DNA of 35,473 nucleotides, from contig JAFLSF010000021.1 of NCBI GenBank assembly GCA_022511045.1, positions 1 to 35,473 on the forward strand, in the 5' to 3' direction. Origin of the DNA: Prevotella sp. Its GTDB lineage: Bacteria; Bacteroidota; Bacteroidia; Bacteroidales; Bacteroidaceae. Below are positions 1 to 9,411 of this stretch, piece after piece. Position 1 is the first letter of the stretch. Every line of letters starts with the position of its first letter. The notes beneath the pieces were generated by a model that ran no database searches, was not told the origin of the DNA, and saw only the letters and a list, made by a program, of their open reading frames with translations. The translations under genes and the position numbers were made by a program.

Positions 1-183
1 ACACTCATTTTCCGACTTCAAAAAACTGTATTCTGTATTCTGTATCCACTTTTGAGGTAATTTGTGGAGGTAAACAAAAAAAAGAAATCAGTAAAACCAT
101 TTGGTCTTTTGCTCGGTTAATGGAAATGCAGTACTCAAAAATCAGAGCCTATAAGTAATCATGCAAAATAATCGGCAATTTGT

Positions 184-214
184 TTTGCAATTTCCTCAAA
201 TGTTCGTATCTTTG
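184..214 (+). promoter_or_regulatory. Bacteroidetes-type promoter (TTTG 184-187, N19, TATCTTTG 207-214)
   Basis: Exact match to the TTTG-N19-TANNTTTG consensus, just upstream of the structured RNA candidate. Confidence 0.7.
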
Positions 215-220
215 TCCTCG

Positions 221-450
221 CAATCCGAAAGGAGTGCAGACATAGTGAAAACGAAGCGTTATGCTCGACTTGCTGATAGAAACGTGAGAAATTTCTACGA
301 TGTGCAAGGACGGTGTATGACGGTTCGCGCGTATAGCGTGGACTGATTGCAACCTCTACACATCAAGGTAATTCTCACGACCTCTATCAGAAGAAGTGGT
401 ATCAGTGCCACGCTTCTAACCATTAAATGCTCTTGAGGTGCTGGAGAGCA
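221..450 (+). ncRNA. Structured RNA candidate or structured 5' leader, unclassified
   Basis: Nested complementary segments in order: GAAGCG 253-258/CGCTTC 411-416; ACTT 268-271/AAGT 394-397; CTGATAGA 273-280/TCTATCAG 383-390; CGTGAGAA 283-290/TTCTCACG 372-379; GATGTG 299-304/CACATC 359-364; AGG 307-309/CCT 353-355; apical GTTCGCGC 323-330/GCGTGGAC 336-343 (two G-U pairs). A further hairpin TGCTCT 428-433/AGAGCA 445-450 follows. The ends are approximate. Confidence 0.65.
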
Positions 451-479
451 AGGAATTAACAATTATAATTAGATCTAAT

Positions 480-2000
480 ATGAAATTGGAAACATCATCG
501 AAATTTGGTAGTTTAAAAAGTACTAAAACAAAATGTTTTATCACACTCTTATTTTTGTTGTTTTCTATCCCTGTAACATTAGATGCTCATAAAATAAATG
601 GATATAAGTTTCTTCATGTCGCAGAGTCTGGGAATAAATATGGAGTAGAAGAAAGTCTAAAAGATTATTTTCAAGGTATTGGTTTTAAGCTAATAGAATC
701 TTACGAAATTGATGATATGGGTAAATCAGATAAAAGCCAATTACTCATTGTTGAATATAAATGGGAGATCGTATATGGTAGTGCAAGTGTGCTTATATTA
801 ACCTTAAACGATATAACGGGGAAAGCAATTTATAAAGTATCAGGACAAGGTAACGCATGGTCTGCAAAAGGAGATATGAAAAAAGCTTTAAAAATGATTT
901 ATGAAAAGATAGATGCTCTAAATTATACTTATAATCCTGATGAAAATAAAGCTAAAGAAGTAAATATGGTAAGCAAGTTTAATACTTGGACGGAAGATAG
1001 TATTAAAAATTATCTAAGAAACAAACCTATCACATCTTTAGAAGGGATATATAAAAACCTCACCAACGATCTAGCGTATTATAGAATTGCTATTTTAAAA
1101 GAAGATTACACATATTATGGAATAATATTAGATACTAATAATGGTAATTGGAAAAAAGGTGAAACAAAGATGACACTGAGTTATGTTGAGAATAATGTGT
1201 ATGATATAGAATATTACGACTTTAAAGGAAAGAAAACGCATACGATGGGGATACAGGAATATAGGATTCTTAAAATGATTGTAAAAGAATTCCAAGAAGA
1301 AGTCATAAATTTTTATAAAATATATCCATCAAGTTCATCTCTTGAGTCCGATAATACACAAGCTATATTAGAAACAAATTTAAAAGCAACAGGTAGTGGA
1401 TTTATTATTTCTGAAAATGTAGTTGCAACCAATTATCATGTAATTGAAAATGCTGGGAACATTAGAATAGGTCTAAAAATTGATGGTTCATTAGAATTTT
1501 ATAACGCAAAGGTTCTTTCAACAGATAAAACAAATGATTTAGCATTATTAACTGTTAAAGATGAAAAGTTCAAAGCTATAGGATCCGTTCCATATAAAAT
1601 TATTTCAAATACTGTGGACGTCGGAACATCAGTCTTTACTATGGGATATCCCATGTCAAATGTTTTAGGTGAAGAGGTTAAAATCACAGATGGCTTAATA
1701 AGTTCAAAAACTGGATATGAAGGTGATGCAGTAACATATCAAATCTCCGCACCAATTCAACCAGGTAATAGCGGAGGAGCTTTATTTGACAAAAAAGGAC
1801 GTCTTGTTGGGATAACAAATGCAGGTGTTCTTTCTGCTGATAATGTGGGATATGCAATTAAGAGTTCATATCTTCTTAATTTAATAGATTCTGCTCCCAT
1901 TGATATTCCTGTATCTAAGGGTTTAGATTTAACAACTAAAGAATTACCAGAAATAATTAGAATATTTACTCCATATATTGCAATTATAAGGATCTATTAG
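480..2000 (+). CDS. Trypsin-like (S1C/HtrA-type) serine protease with uncharacterised N-terminal region
   Basis: Catalytic motifs TNYHVIENAG (His), TNDLALL (Asp) and QPGNSGGALFD (Ser). ATG at 480 gives a signal/TM-like N-terminus. The ORF track starts at GTG 438, inside the RNA hairpin. Confidence 0.85.
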   Translation: MKLETSSKFGSLKSTKTKCFITLLFLLFSIPVTLDAHKINGYKFLHVAESGNKYGVEESLKDYFQGIGFKLIESYEIDDMGKSDKSQLLIVEYKWEIVYGSASVLILTLNDITGKAIYKVSGQGNAWSAKGDMKKALKMIYEKIDALNYTYNPDENKAKEVNMVSKFNTWTEDSIKNYLRNKPITSLEGIYKNLTNDLAYYRIAILKEDYTYYGIILDTNNGNWKKGETKMTLSYVENNVYDIEYYDFKGKKTHTMGIQEYRILKMIVKEFQEEVINFYKIYPSSSSLESDNTQAILETNLKATGSGFIISENVVATNYHVIENAGNIRIGLKIDGSLEFYNAKVLSTDKTNDLALLTVKDEKFKAIGSVPYKIISNTVDVGTSVFTMGYPMSNVLGEEVKITDGLISSKTGYEGDAVTYQISAPIQPGNSGGALFDKKGRLVGITNAGVLSADNVGYAIKSSYLLNLIDSAPIDIPVSKGLDLTTKELPEIIRIFTPYIAIIRIY

Positions 2001-2030
2001 TTAATGCGAACAAATGCGCCTAAGTCAATA

Positions 2031-2047
2031 AAAGAGCGTTGCTCTTT
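2031..2047. terminator. Hairpin between convergent genes
   Basis: AAAGAGC-gtt-GCTCTTT followed by ctttc, between the ends of the protease and the rluA-like gene. Confidence 0.5.
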
Positions 2048-2060
2048 CTTTCAATTTACA

Positions 2061-2966
2061 TTATTTAAACAGATGGCGAAAAGAGGCTGGAATGGGCGTA
2101 TCGAACTCCATAGGCTGATGCGTAACAGGATGGTAGAAACACAGCAGGAAAGCGTGGAGGCAGAGGCGACCTAAAGGGTCGTTGCCGTTGCCATATTTGG
2201 GGTCTCCACAGACAGGATGGCCCATATCTGCAGCATGTACACGGATTTGGTTCTTGCGTCCTGTCTCCAAACGGAACTCTACTAACGAGTGGTCTGTCGT
2301 TCGGTCAAGGGTATGAAAATGGGTGATGGCCAGTTTGCCGCCGTTGTCTACGGGCGAGGAATAGGTGACATACGCCTTATTATCTTTCAGCCAATTCTCG
2401 ATGGTTCCCTCGTCGTGCTCCATCTCGCCAGAAAGTACTGCCACATAGCGGCGGTCGTAAACTATCTGGTGCCAGTTGTGTTCGAGGATTTGCTCCGTCT
2501 CCATATCTTTGGCGTATACCATTAGACCAGAAGTGTCTCTATCCAAACGGTGAACGACATGTGCCCTACACTTTTGGCGAGACTTTTTGAAGTAGTCATC
2601 CAATACGGACTTAACATTCAGCGAGGAGTGACCAGCTGCCATTGAAAGGATGCCAGGCTGTTTATCTATAACAACCAGCCAGCGGTCTTCATAGACAATT
2701 CGTACATAGCGACTCTTAAACGGCTGCTGGTTACGCTTGGTTTTGGAAACCGCCACTTTCATACCTGGTTGTAACAGATAGTCGAATTGCGTTACAGTCT
2801 TGCCATTTACGCGAATTCCCTGACCATGTAACGTCTGCTTTATTTTGGTTCGCGACAGATTGACGTGCTCCAGCAAGAATTGAAGTAGCGGTTGTGGCCC
2901 TTCAGTTACCTCAAAATGGTCGTATTCTCCTTGTTTGTTCGTATTGTATCTCATAATTGGCTGCAA
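2061..2966 (-). CDS. RluA-family RNA pseudouridine synthase
   Basis: VVHRLDRDTSGLMVYAKD catalytic motif, N-terminal S4-like region, and GRKNQIRVHAADMGHPVCGDPKYG. Confidence 0.92.
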   Translation of the reverse strand: MQPIMRYNTNKQGEYDHFEVTEGPQPLLQFLLEHVNLSRTKIKQTLHGQGIRVNGKTVTQFDYLLQPGMKVAVSKTKRNQQPFKSRYVRIVYEDRWLVVIDKQPGILSMAAGHSSLNVKSVLDDYFKKSRQKCRAHVVHRLDRDTSGLMVYAKDMETEQILEHNWHQIVYDRRYVAVLSGEMEHDEGTIENWLKDNKAYVTYSSPVDNGGKLAITHFHTLDRTTDHSLVEFRLETGRKNQIRVHAADMGHPVCGDPKYGNGNDPLGRLCLHAFLLCFYHPVTHQPMEFDTPIPASFRHLFK

Positions 2967-2971
2967 AATTA
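2964..2971 (-). promoter_or_regulatory. Candidate -7 element for the rluA-like gene
   Basis: CAAAATTA on + is TAATTTTG on -. No clear -33 TTTG at N19. Confidence 0.45.
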
Positions 2972-3014
2972 CGAAAAATTATGTACTCAGCCGACTAATA
3001 TGAAATAATTTTTG

Positions 3015-3022
3015 TAACTTTG
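3015..3022 (+). promoter_or_regulatory. Candidate -7 element for the phoH operon
   Basis: TAACTTTG about 24 nt upstream of the GTG start. The -33 element is not obvious. Confidence 0.5.
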
Positions 3023-3045
3023 CAGCCATCTTTAAGAGTATATAC

Positions 3046-4011
3046 GTGATAGAAAAGCATTTTGTATTAGAGGATATCGACCCCGTCGTGTTTTACGGTG
3101 CGGGTAATCAACACTTGCAAATGATGCGCGCCCTTTATCCCAAACTGCGTATCGTGGCCAGAGACAACGTGATACGCATTTTAGGTGACGAGGAACAGAT
3201 GGCGGCCTTTGAAGAGGCGGCCGAGAAAATACGCCAGCATATAGTACGATTTAACTCGCTGCAAGAGGAGGATATACTGGATATTGTCAAGGGACAGCGC
3301 ACTTGTGATGAAGTGCCAGACAATGTGGTGGTTTATTCTATGTCTGGCAGAGCCATCAAAGCCCGTTCAGAGAATCAGCAGGAACTGATTGACACTTATA
3401 ACAATTGTGATATGATGTTCGCCGTTGGTCCTGCGGGAACAGGCAAGACTTATCTTTCCATAGCGTTAGCCGTCAAGGCATTGAAAGAGAAGACTGCAAA
3501 GAAAATCATCCTCTCCCGCCCTGCTGTTGAAGCGGGCGAAAAGTTAGGTTTTTTGCCTGGAGATATGAAAGACAAGATAGACCCATATCTTCAGCCACTC
3601 TATGACGCTTTGGAGGATATGCTGCCTCAAGTACGCTTGCAGGAGATGATGGAGCATCACATCATACAAATAGCCCCATTAGCGTTTATGCGAGGACGAA
3701 CACTGAGTGACGCCGTAGTCATCTTGGACGAGGCGCAGAACACAACGCCACAGCAGTTGCGGATGTTCCTTACCAGAATGGGCTGGAATACGAAGATGAT
3801 TATTACTGGCGATACGTCGCAGATTGACTTGCCGCGTTCTCAGAAGTCGGGACTTATTGAGGCGCTCGAAATTCTAAAGGATGTGAAAGGAATAGGCATA
3901 GTCCACCTAAACGGCAAAGACATCGTGCGACACAAGTTAGTAACACGAATAGTTAACGCATACGAACATAACGATAAAAAACATAAAAATGAAAGCATTA
4001 ACCAAGACTGA
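3046..4011 (+). CDS. phoH: PhoH-family ATPase
   Basis: [19 protein letters not shown] Walker [22 protein letters not shown] Walker [11 protein letters not shown]. Confidence 0.95.
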   Translation: MIEKHFVLEDIDPVVFYGAGNQHLQMMRALYPKLRIVARDNVIRILGDEEQMAAFEEAAEKIRQHIVRFNSLQEEDILDIVKGQRTCDEVPDNVVVYSMSGRAIKARSENQQELIDTYNNCDMMFAVGPAGTGKTYLSIALAVKALKEKTAKKIILSRPAVEAGEKLGFLPGDMKDKIDPYLQPLYDALEDMLPQVRLQEMMEHHIIQIAPLAFMRGRTLSDAVVILDEAQNTTPQQLRMFLTRMGWNTKMIITGDTSQIDLPRSQKSGLIEALEILKDVKGIGIVHLNGKDIVRHKLVTRIVNAYEHNDKKHKNESINQD

Positions 4012-4939
4012 CTTCAATTTTGAAGGACAAAAGAGTGTGTATCACGGAAAGGTACGCGATGTGTACAACATCAACGATGATTTGATGGTGATGGTAGCAA
4101 CAGACCGTATCTCGGCCTTTGACGTTATCTTGCCCAAGGGAATTCCTTACAAGGGACAAGTCTTGAACCAGATTGCTGCCAAGTTCCTCGATGCAACCAG
4201 CGACATTTGTCCTAATTGGAAACTGGCAACACCCGATCCGATGGCGACGGTAGGTCTGAAGTGTGAGGGCTTCCGAGTGGAGATGATTATCCGCAGTATT
4301 CTGACTGGTTCTGCTTGGCGTGAGTACAAAAACGGCTGCCGCGAACTTTGTGGCGTCAAACTACCAGACGGTATGAGGGAGAACGAACGTTTCCCAGAAC
4401 CGATTATCACTCCAACGACAAAGGCTGACGAAGGACACGACCTTAACATTAGCCGCGAAGAAATCATTGCTCAAGGTATTGTTTCAGAGGAAGACTACAA
4501 GATAATGGAGGACTATACCCGCAAGTTGTTCGCACGCGGTCAAGAGATTGCTCAGAAACAAGGACTTATTCTCGTAGATACGAAGTATGAGTTCGGCAAG
4601 CGAGATGGAAAAGTATATCTCATTGACGAGATTCACACACCCGACTCGTCGCGCTACTTCTATGCTGAAGGTTACGAGGAGAAACTTGCAAAAGGAGAGC
4701 CCCAACGCCAATTGTCGAAGGAGTTTGTCCGCCAATGGCTTATCGAACACAACTTTATGAATGAGCCAGGACAGACTATGCCAGAAATTACAGACGAATA
4801 TGCCGAGAGTGTCAGCAATCGATATATCGAATTATATGAGCACATTATCGGCGAGCGCTTTGAAAAAGTTACAGAGGATGAAGACCTGACAACTCGTATA
4901 GAGCGCAACGTCAGCGAATATCTTAAGACTCGCAAATAA
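3989..4939 (+). CDS. purC: Phosphoribosylaminoimidazole-succinocarboxamide synthase
   Basis: [30 protein letters not shown] and [30 protein letters not shown]. Confidence 0.97.
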   Translation: MKALTKTDFNFEGQKSVYHGKVRDVYNINDDLMVMVATDRISAFDVILPKGIPYKGQVLNQIAAKFLDATSDICPNWKLATPDPMATVGLKCEGFRVEMIIRSILTGSAWREYKNGCRELCGVKLPDGMRENERFPEPIITPTTKADEGHDLNISREEIIAQGIVSEEDYKIMEDYTRKLFARGQEIAQKQGLILVDTKYEFGKRDGKVYLIDEIHTPDSSRYFYAEGYEEKLAKGEPQRQLSKEFVRQWLIEHNFMNEPGQTMPEITDEYAESVSNRYIELYEHIIGERFEKVTEDEDLTTRIERNVSEYLKTRK

Positions 4940-4974
4940 TATTCAAAAGATTCTGAAATAACGCAACTGTCAAT

Positions 4975-5709
4975 ATGTACCAGCAGGAGACGATACGTCC
5001 ATACGACATAAAAGCAGATAAGGCTCGTCAGGTGGAAATGATGTTTGACAACATTGCTTTCACCTATGACCAGCTAAATCATCGTATGTCGTGGAATATT
5101 GACAGAGGCTGGCGCAAGAAGGCTATAGAGGAGCTCGCTCCTTATTCGCCCAAGACTATATTGGATATTGCGACGGGAACGGGCGATTTTGCCATTCAAG
5201 CCTGCCAACAACTACCAGAGGCCAATATTACCGCAGTAGACATTAGCGAGGGGATGATGGAAGTTGGTAGGCAAAAGGTAAAAAGGCAAGGTCTCAGAGA
5301 GCGTATTATATTCGAGCGACAGGACTGCACATCCCTATCGTATGCCGACAACACTTTTGATGCAGTCATTGCGGCTTTTGGTATTCGCAATTTTGCCGAC
5401 CTCGATAAAGGACTCAGCGAAATGTACAGGGTACTCCGCTCCAGAGGTCAGCTCTGCATTATTGAACTTACGCAGCCTATCTCTTTCCCTATGCGCCAGT
5501 TATTCCAAATTTATTCCCATACGGTACTTCCACTTTATGGGCGCCTCATAGCCAAAGACATTGAGGCATACTCGTATTTGATAAAGACTATCGAGGCTTT
5601 CCCACAAGGAGAGCGTATGATGGGCATCCTGCGTCAAGCAGGTTTTCATGAGACACGTTTCAGACGCCTGACATTTGGTATCTGCACACTTTATTTCGCA
5701 ACAAAATAA
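4975..5709 (+). CDS. ubiE: Demethylmenaquinone methyltransferase
   Basis: [76 protein letters not shown]. Confidence 0.95.
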   Translation: MYQQETIRPYDIKADKARQVEMMFDNIAFTYDQLNHRMSWNIDRGWRKKAIEELAPYSPKTILDIATGTGDFAIQACQQLPEANITAVDISEGMMEVGRQKVKRQGLRERIIFERQDCTSLSYADNTFDAVIAAFGIRNFADLDKGLSEMYRVLRSRGQLCIIELTQPISFPMRQLFQIYSHTVLPLYGRLIAKDIEAYSYLIKTIEAFPQGERMMGILRQAGFHETRFRRLTFGICTLYFATK

Positions 5710-5720
5710 ATCAAACAGTT

Positions 5721-6467
5721 ATGGACAAGTACGGACTCATTGGATTTCCCCTCGGTCATTCTTTCTCTATCAGTTATTTCAACCAGAAGTTTCAAGACGA
5801 AGGGATTGATGCTATTTACGAGAACTACGAAATTCCGACAATAGAAGCGCTCGAGGAAGTGCTTGGCTCTAATCCGAATCTTCGCGGGTTGAACGTAACA
5901 ATACCCTATAAAGAGAAAGTGATGCCTTTCCTTGATAAGGTTTCGCCAGAGGCACGGGCCATTGGGGCTGTTAATGTAATCCGTGTTACGCATGAAGGAA
6001 AATCGGTTACTCTGAAAGGTTACAACAGCGATGTTATTGGCTTCACTAAAAGTATAGAGCCCATGTTGGAAAAGAAATGGCACAAGAAAGCGCTGATACT
6101 TGGGACGGGCGGAGCATCAAAAGCTATTGACTACGGACTGCGTAATTTGGGACTCGAAACGGTATTTGTCAGTCGTTACGAGCGTCCAGGCACCATTCAG
6201 TACGAAAGCATTACGCCAGATGTCGTTCGTGAGTATAACGTTATCGTTAATTGTACGCCTGTCGGTCTATATCCCAAGACAGAAGAGTGCCCACCCTTGC
6301 CTTATGAGGCTATGAACTCGCATACTATCCTTTATGACCTTATCTACAATCCCGACGAGACACTTTTTATGAAGCGTGGTGCCCAATATGGTGCTCAAAC
6401 GAAGAATGGTCTTGAGATGCTTCTTTTGCAGGCTTTTGCCTCTTGGGAGTTTTGGCACGAGAAATAA
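5721..6467 (+). CDS. aroE: Shikimate dehydrogenase
   Basis: YGLIGFPLGHSFSISYFNQKF, LNVTIPYKEKVMPFLD, LGTGGASKAIDYGL, VNCTPVGLYP. Confidence 0.93.
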   Translation: MDKYGLIGFPLGHSFSISYFNQKFQDEGIDAIYENYEIPTIEALEEVLGSNPNLRGLNVTIPYKEKVMPFLDKVSPEARAIGAVNVIRVTHEGKSVTLKGYNSDVIGFTKSIEPMLEKKWHKKALILGTGGASKAIDYGLRNLGLETVFVSRYERPGTIQYESITPDVVREYNVIVNCTPVGLYPKTEECPPLPYEAMNSHTILYDLIYNPDETLFMKRGAQYGAQTKNGLEMLLLQAFASWEFWHEK

Positions 6468-6481
6468 AGATACAATAAAGA

Positions 6482-7582
6482 ATGTCCGCCTACATCGACC
6501 AACTCAATCAGCTCACACGTCAATACAATGACTCTATTCGGGCTTTAGAAGACTCCTACAACATGGAGAACTCCCAGCTTGGATGGAATCTTGTGTTTGG
6601 CCATATAACCCAGCAATATTCAAAAAAATACGATGTATTGGCCCAAGAGTATGAACAAAAGAAACAGCGATTATTGAGGGCTTACCAACAGACAAATCCC
6701 GAATGGACTAAGTGGCGTCGTCGCTGGAGTTGGATATTCTTTATTGGCATTATATTGATGATGGGCAGCTGTATCGGTCAACTCACCGCCTTGCAACCAA
6801 CTCCTGTTGCGCAGCCGATAAGTAACACATCAGATAAAATTTATTGGAATGTTGAGAATATTCCAATTCCCCATCTTCAAGATGCTAACCAATATGTATC
6901 CAATCCAGACCACGTGCTCACGCAGACTACCGTAGACAGTATGAATGTAATGCTCAAACGACTTGATATTGAATTAGGTATCGAATCTGTTGTCATTGTA
7001 GTCAATCACATAGAAAACGACGACCCATTTCGTTTGGCACAGGATGTGGGGAACAAGTATGGAGTTGGTCGTGAAGATCGCGGACTGATGGTTGTTGTCG
7101 GTTACGAGGATCACAGCATAAACATATCGCCTGGACGTTCTTTAGAGGCCGACCTTACCGATGTAGAGTGCCATCGGCTAGAACAACAATACGTTATTCC
7201 CGCTATGCGTGAGGAAATGCCAGACAGCGCTATGCTTTATCTTACTCAAGCTATTTATTCTACTCTCCAAAAGAAGAATTTGCCCGTCATGTCTCTACGC
7301 AGTCAGTCTGATGATTTGGATGACCAAGTTGCTGGTATTATGGGCATCTACATGCTACTCCTTACAGGCTGGATGGTTTTCTTTTTACGCTTAAATCGTA
7401 AATATCTATGGTTTGGACTATTGGGAGCCACTTCACTATTGGCTAACCCTTTCTATAAGGAGCCCCTTGTTACATTCGGTAGTGGACACGGAGGTTTCGG
7501 CAGAGGCGGAGGCAGTTCCTTTGGCGGTGGGTCGTTTGGAGGCGGCTCTTTTGGCGGAGGTGGTGCTACCTCTCGTTGGTAA
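6482..7582 (+). CDS. TPM-domain membrane protein with N-terminal coiled-coil-like extension and Gly-rich C-terminus
   Basis: YVSNPDHVLTQTTVDSMNVMLKRL and NKYGVGREDRGLMVVVGYEDHSINISPGRSLEADL are TPM-like. TM segments present; ends GGGSFGGGSFGGGGATSRW. Confidence 0.85.
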   Translation: MSAYIDQLNQLTRQYNDSIRALEDSYNMENSQLGWNLVFGHITQQYSKKYDVLAQEYEQKKQRLLRAYQQTNPEWTKWRRRWSWIFFIGIILMMGSCIGQLTALQPTPVAQPISNTSDKIYWNVENIPIPHLQDANQYVSNPDHVLTQTTVDSMNVMLKRLDIELGIESVVIVVNHIENDDPFRLAQDVGNKYGVGREDRGLMVVVGYEDHSINISPGRSLEADLTDVECHRLEQQYVIPAMREEMPDSAMLYLTQAIYSTLQKKNLPVMSLRSQSDDLDDQVAGIMGIYMLLLTGWMVFFLRLNRKYLWFGLLGATSLLANPFYKEPLVTFGSGHGGFGRGGGSSFGGGSFGGGSFGGGGATSRW

Positions 7583-7612
7583 AAGGAATTATTAACAAAA
7601 AGCATAAACAAT

Positions 7613-8200
7613 ATGAAAAAGAACAAAACACTTATCTTCATCATTGCAGCTATCATCCTTATCGGTGCATGGGCCGCTAGTACATACAACTCTATGGTTG
7701 GTGTTCAAGAGAATGCTACTACGGCTTTCGCTAATGTACAGTCTACCTATCAACGCCGTGCCGACCTCATCCCCAATCTTGTGGAGACAGTCAAAGGGTA
7801 TGCTGCCCATGAGAAGCAGACTTTAGAGGATGTTGTTGCTGCCCGTTCAAAGGCTACACAGATAACCATTGACCCTAGCAACATGACTCCAGAGAAGTTG
7901 AAGGAGTTTCAGCAGGCACAAGGTGAGTTAGGCTCAGCTTTAGGTCGCCTTCTTGCTATTCAAGAGAATTACCCAGATTTGAAAGCTAATGAGAACTTTC
8001 GCGACTTACAGAAACAATTAGAAGGAACTGAAAATCGTATCAACGAGGCTCGCAGTAAATACAACGTAGCCGTACAACAATATAACGTTGTTATCCGCTC
8101 GTTTCCCACAAACATTCTTTCTCGCATGTTTGGTTTTTCACAGATGATGAAATATGAGGCTGAGGCAGGTGCAGAAAAAGCACCACAAGTAAAATTTTAA
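7613..8200 (+). CDS. LemA family protein
   Basis: One N-terminal TM, then NSMVGVQENATTAFANVQSTYQRRADLIPNLVETVKGYAAHEKQTLEDVVAAR. Confidence 0.95.
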   Translation: MKKNKTLIFIIAAIILIGAWAASTYNSMVGVQENATTAFANVQSTYQRRADLIPNLVETVKGYAAHEKQTLEDVVAARSKATQITIDPSNMTPEKLKEFQQAQGELGSALGRLLAIQENYPDLKANENFRDLQKQLEGTENRINEARSKYNVAVQQYNVVIRSFPTNILSRMFGFSQMMKYEAEAGAEKAPQVKF

Positions 8201-8246
8201 GGTTCTGCCAGTTGGGTTGTATAAACAACTAATTCCATTAGTAAAT

Positions 8247-9410
8247 ATGAACAATCGTTATATGCAACGCGGTGTCAGTGCCGCAAAGGAAGACGTACAT
8301 GCCGCTATCAAGAATATTGACAAAGGCATCTTTCCACAAGCGTTTTGCAAGATAATCCCTGATATTTTAGGCGGAGACCCAGAATATTGTAATATTATGC
8401 ACGCCGATGGAGCTGGCACGAAGTCGTCCCTTGCTTATATGTATTGGAAAGAGACGGGCGACCTATCCGTCTGGAAAGGCATAGCCCAAGACGCTATCGT
8501 AATGAACACCGACGATCTGCTTTGTGTGGGAGCCGTTGATAACATATTGGTCAGTTCAACCATCGGACGCAATAAAATGCTTATCCCGGGAGAAGTGGTT
8601 TCTGCTATTATCAATGGTACCGACGAGTTGCTTGCTGGATTACGTGAGATGGGCATCGGCATCTGGCCAACAGGAGGTGAGACTGCCGACGTGGGAGACC
8701 TTGTGCGTACTATTATTGTTGACTCCACAGTTACTTGCCGTATGAAACGCAGCGATGTCATTGACAATGCAAACATCCGCCCTGGAGACGTCATTGTGGG
8801 ACTTTCCAGTACGGGACAAGCTACCTATGAGAAACAATATAATGGTGGTATGGGCTCTAACGGCCTTACTTCTGCCCGTCACGACGTATTTGCCAAATAC
8901 TTAGCAGAAAAGTTTCCCGAGAGTTATGACCATGCTGTCCCTAATGAACTTGTTTATAGCGGCAAGTATCATTTGACCGACACTATTGAGGGGTTACCCA
9001 TTGACACAGGCCAACTTGTTCTCTCCCCCACCCGCACTTATGCCCCTGTTATCAAGCAATTGCTGGACGAGTTGAGTCCAGAGATTCACGGTATGGTTCA
9101 TTGTACAGGAGGAGCGCAAACGAAAGTCCTACATTTCGTAAATGACAATTGCCGTGTGGTGAAGGATAATATGTTCTCCGTTCCACCGCTTTTCCGCACT
9201 ATTCACGAATGTTCGGATACCGACTGGAAAGAAATGTACCAAGTATTCAACATGGGACATCGCATGGAGATTTATGTACGTCCTGAGATGGCCGACCAAG
9301 TGATAGACATCTCTAAGTCGTTCAATATTGATGCACAAGTTGTAGGACACATTGAGGAAGGCCAAAAGAGTCTGACTATCAAATCGGAATTTGGAGAATT
9401 TAATTATTAG
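8247..9410 (+). CDS. purM: Phosphoribosylformylglycinamidine cyclo-ligase (AIR synthase)
   Basis: HADGAGTKSSLAYMYWKETGDLSVWKGIAQDAIVMNTDDLLCVGA and GMVHCTGGAQTKVL. ATG 8247 preferred over the tracked TTG 8217. Confidence 0.88.
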   Translation: MNNRYMQRGVSAAKEDVHAAIKNIDKGIFPQAFCKIIPDILGGDPEYCNIMHADGAGTKSSLAYMYWKETGDLSVWKGIAQDAIVMNTDDLLCVGAVDNILVSSTIGRNKMLIPGEVVSAIINGTDELLAGLREMGIGIWPTGGETADVGDLVRTIIVDSTVTCRMKRSDVIDNANIRPGDVIVGLSSTGQATYEKQYNGGMGSNGLTSARHDVFAKYLAEKFPESYDHAVPNELVYSGKYHLTDTIEGLPIDTGQLVLSPTRTYAPVIKQLLDELSPEIHGMVHCTGGAQTKVLHFVNDNCRVVKDNMFSVPPLFRTIHECSDTDWKEMYQVFNMGHRMEIYVRPEMADQVIDISKSFNIDAQVVGHIEEGQKSLTIKSEFGEFNY

Positions 9411-9411
9411 A

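Noticed and set aside
31-44. TTCTGTATTCTGTA tandem duplication
   Set aside because: Two 7-bp copies only, no context at the window edge; not informative.
149-352. Small ORFs 149-352 (-) and 161-346 (+)
   Set aside because: Both overlap the promoter and the nested helices of the RNA candidate. No ribosome site or recognisable domain; probably artefacts of structured RNA.
438-479. Protease start at GTG 438
   Set aside because: It lies inside the TGCTCT/AGAGCA hairpin. ATG 480 gives a better signal-like N-terminus.
7490-7582. GGCGGT/TTTGGAGGC-rich repeats as a DNA element
   Set aside because: Explained by the Gly/Ser/Phe-rich C-terminus typical of TPM-domain proteins.
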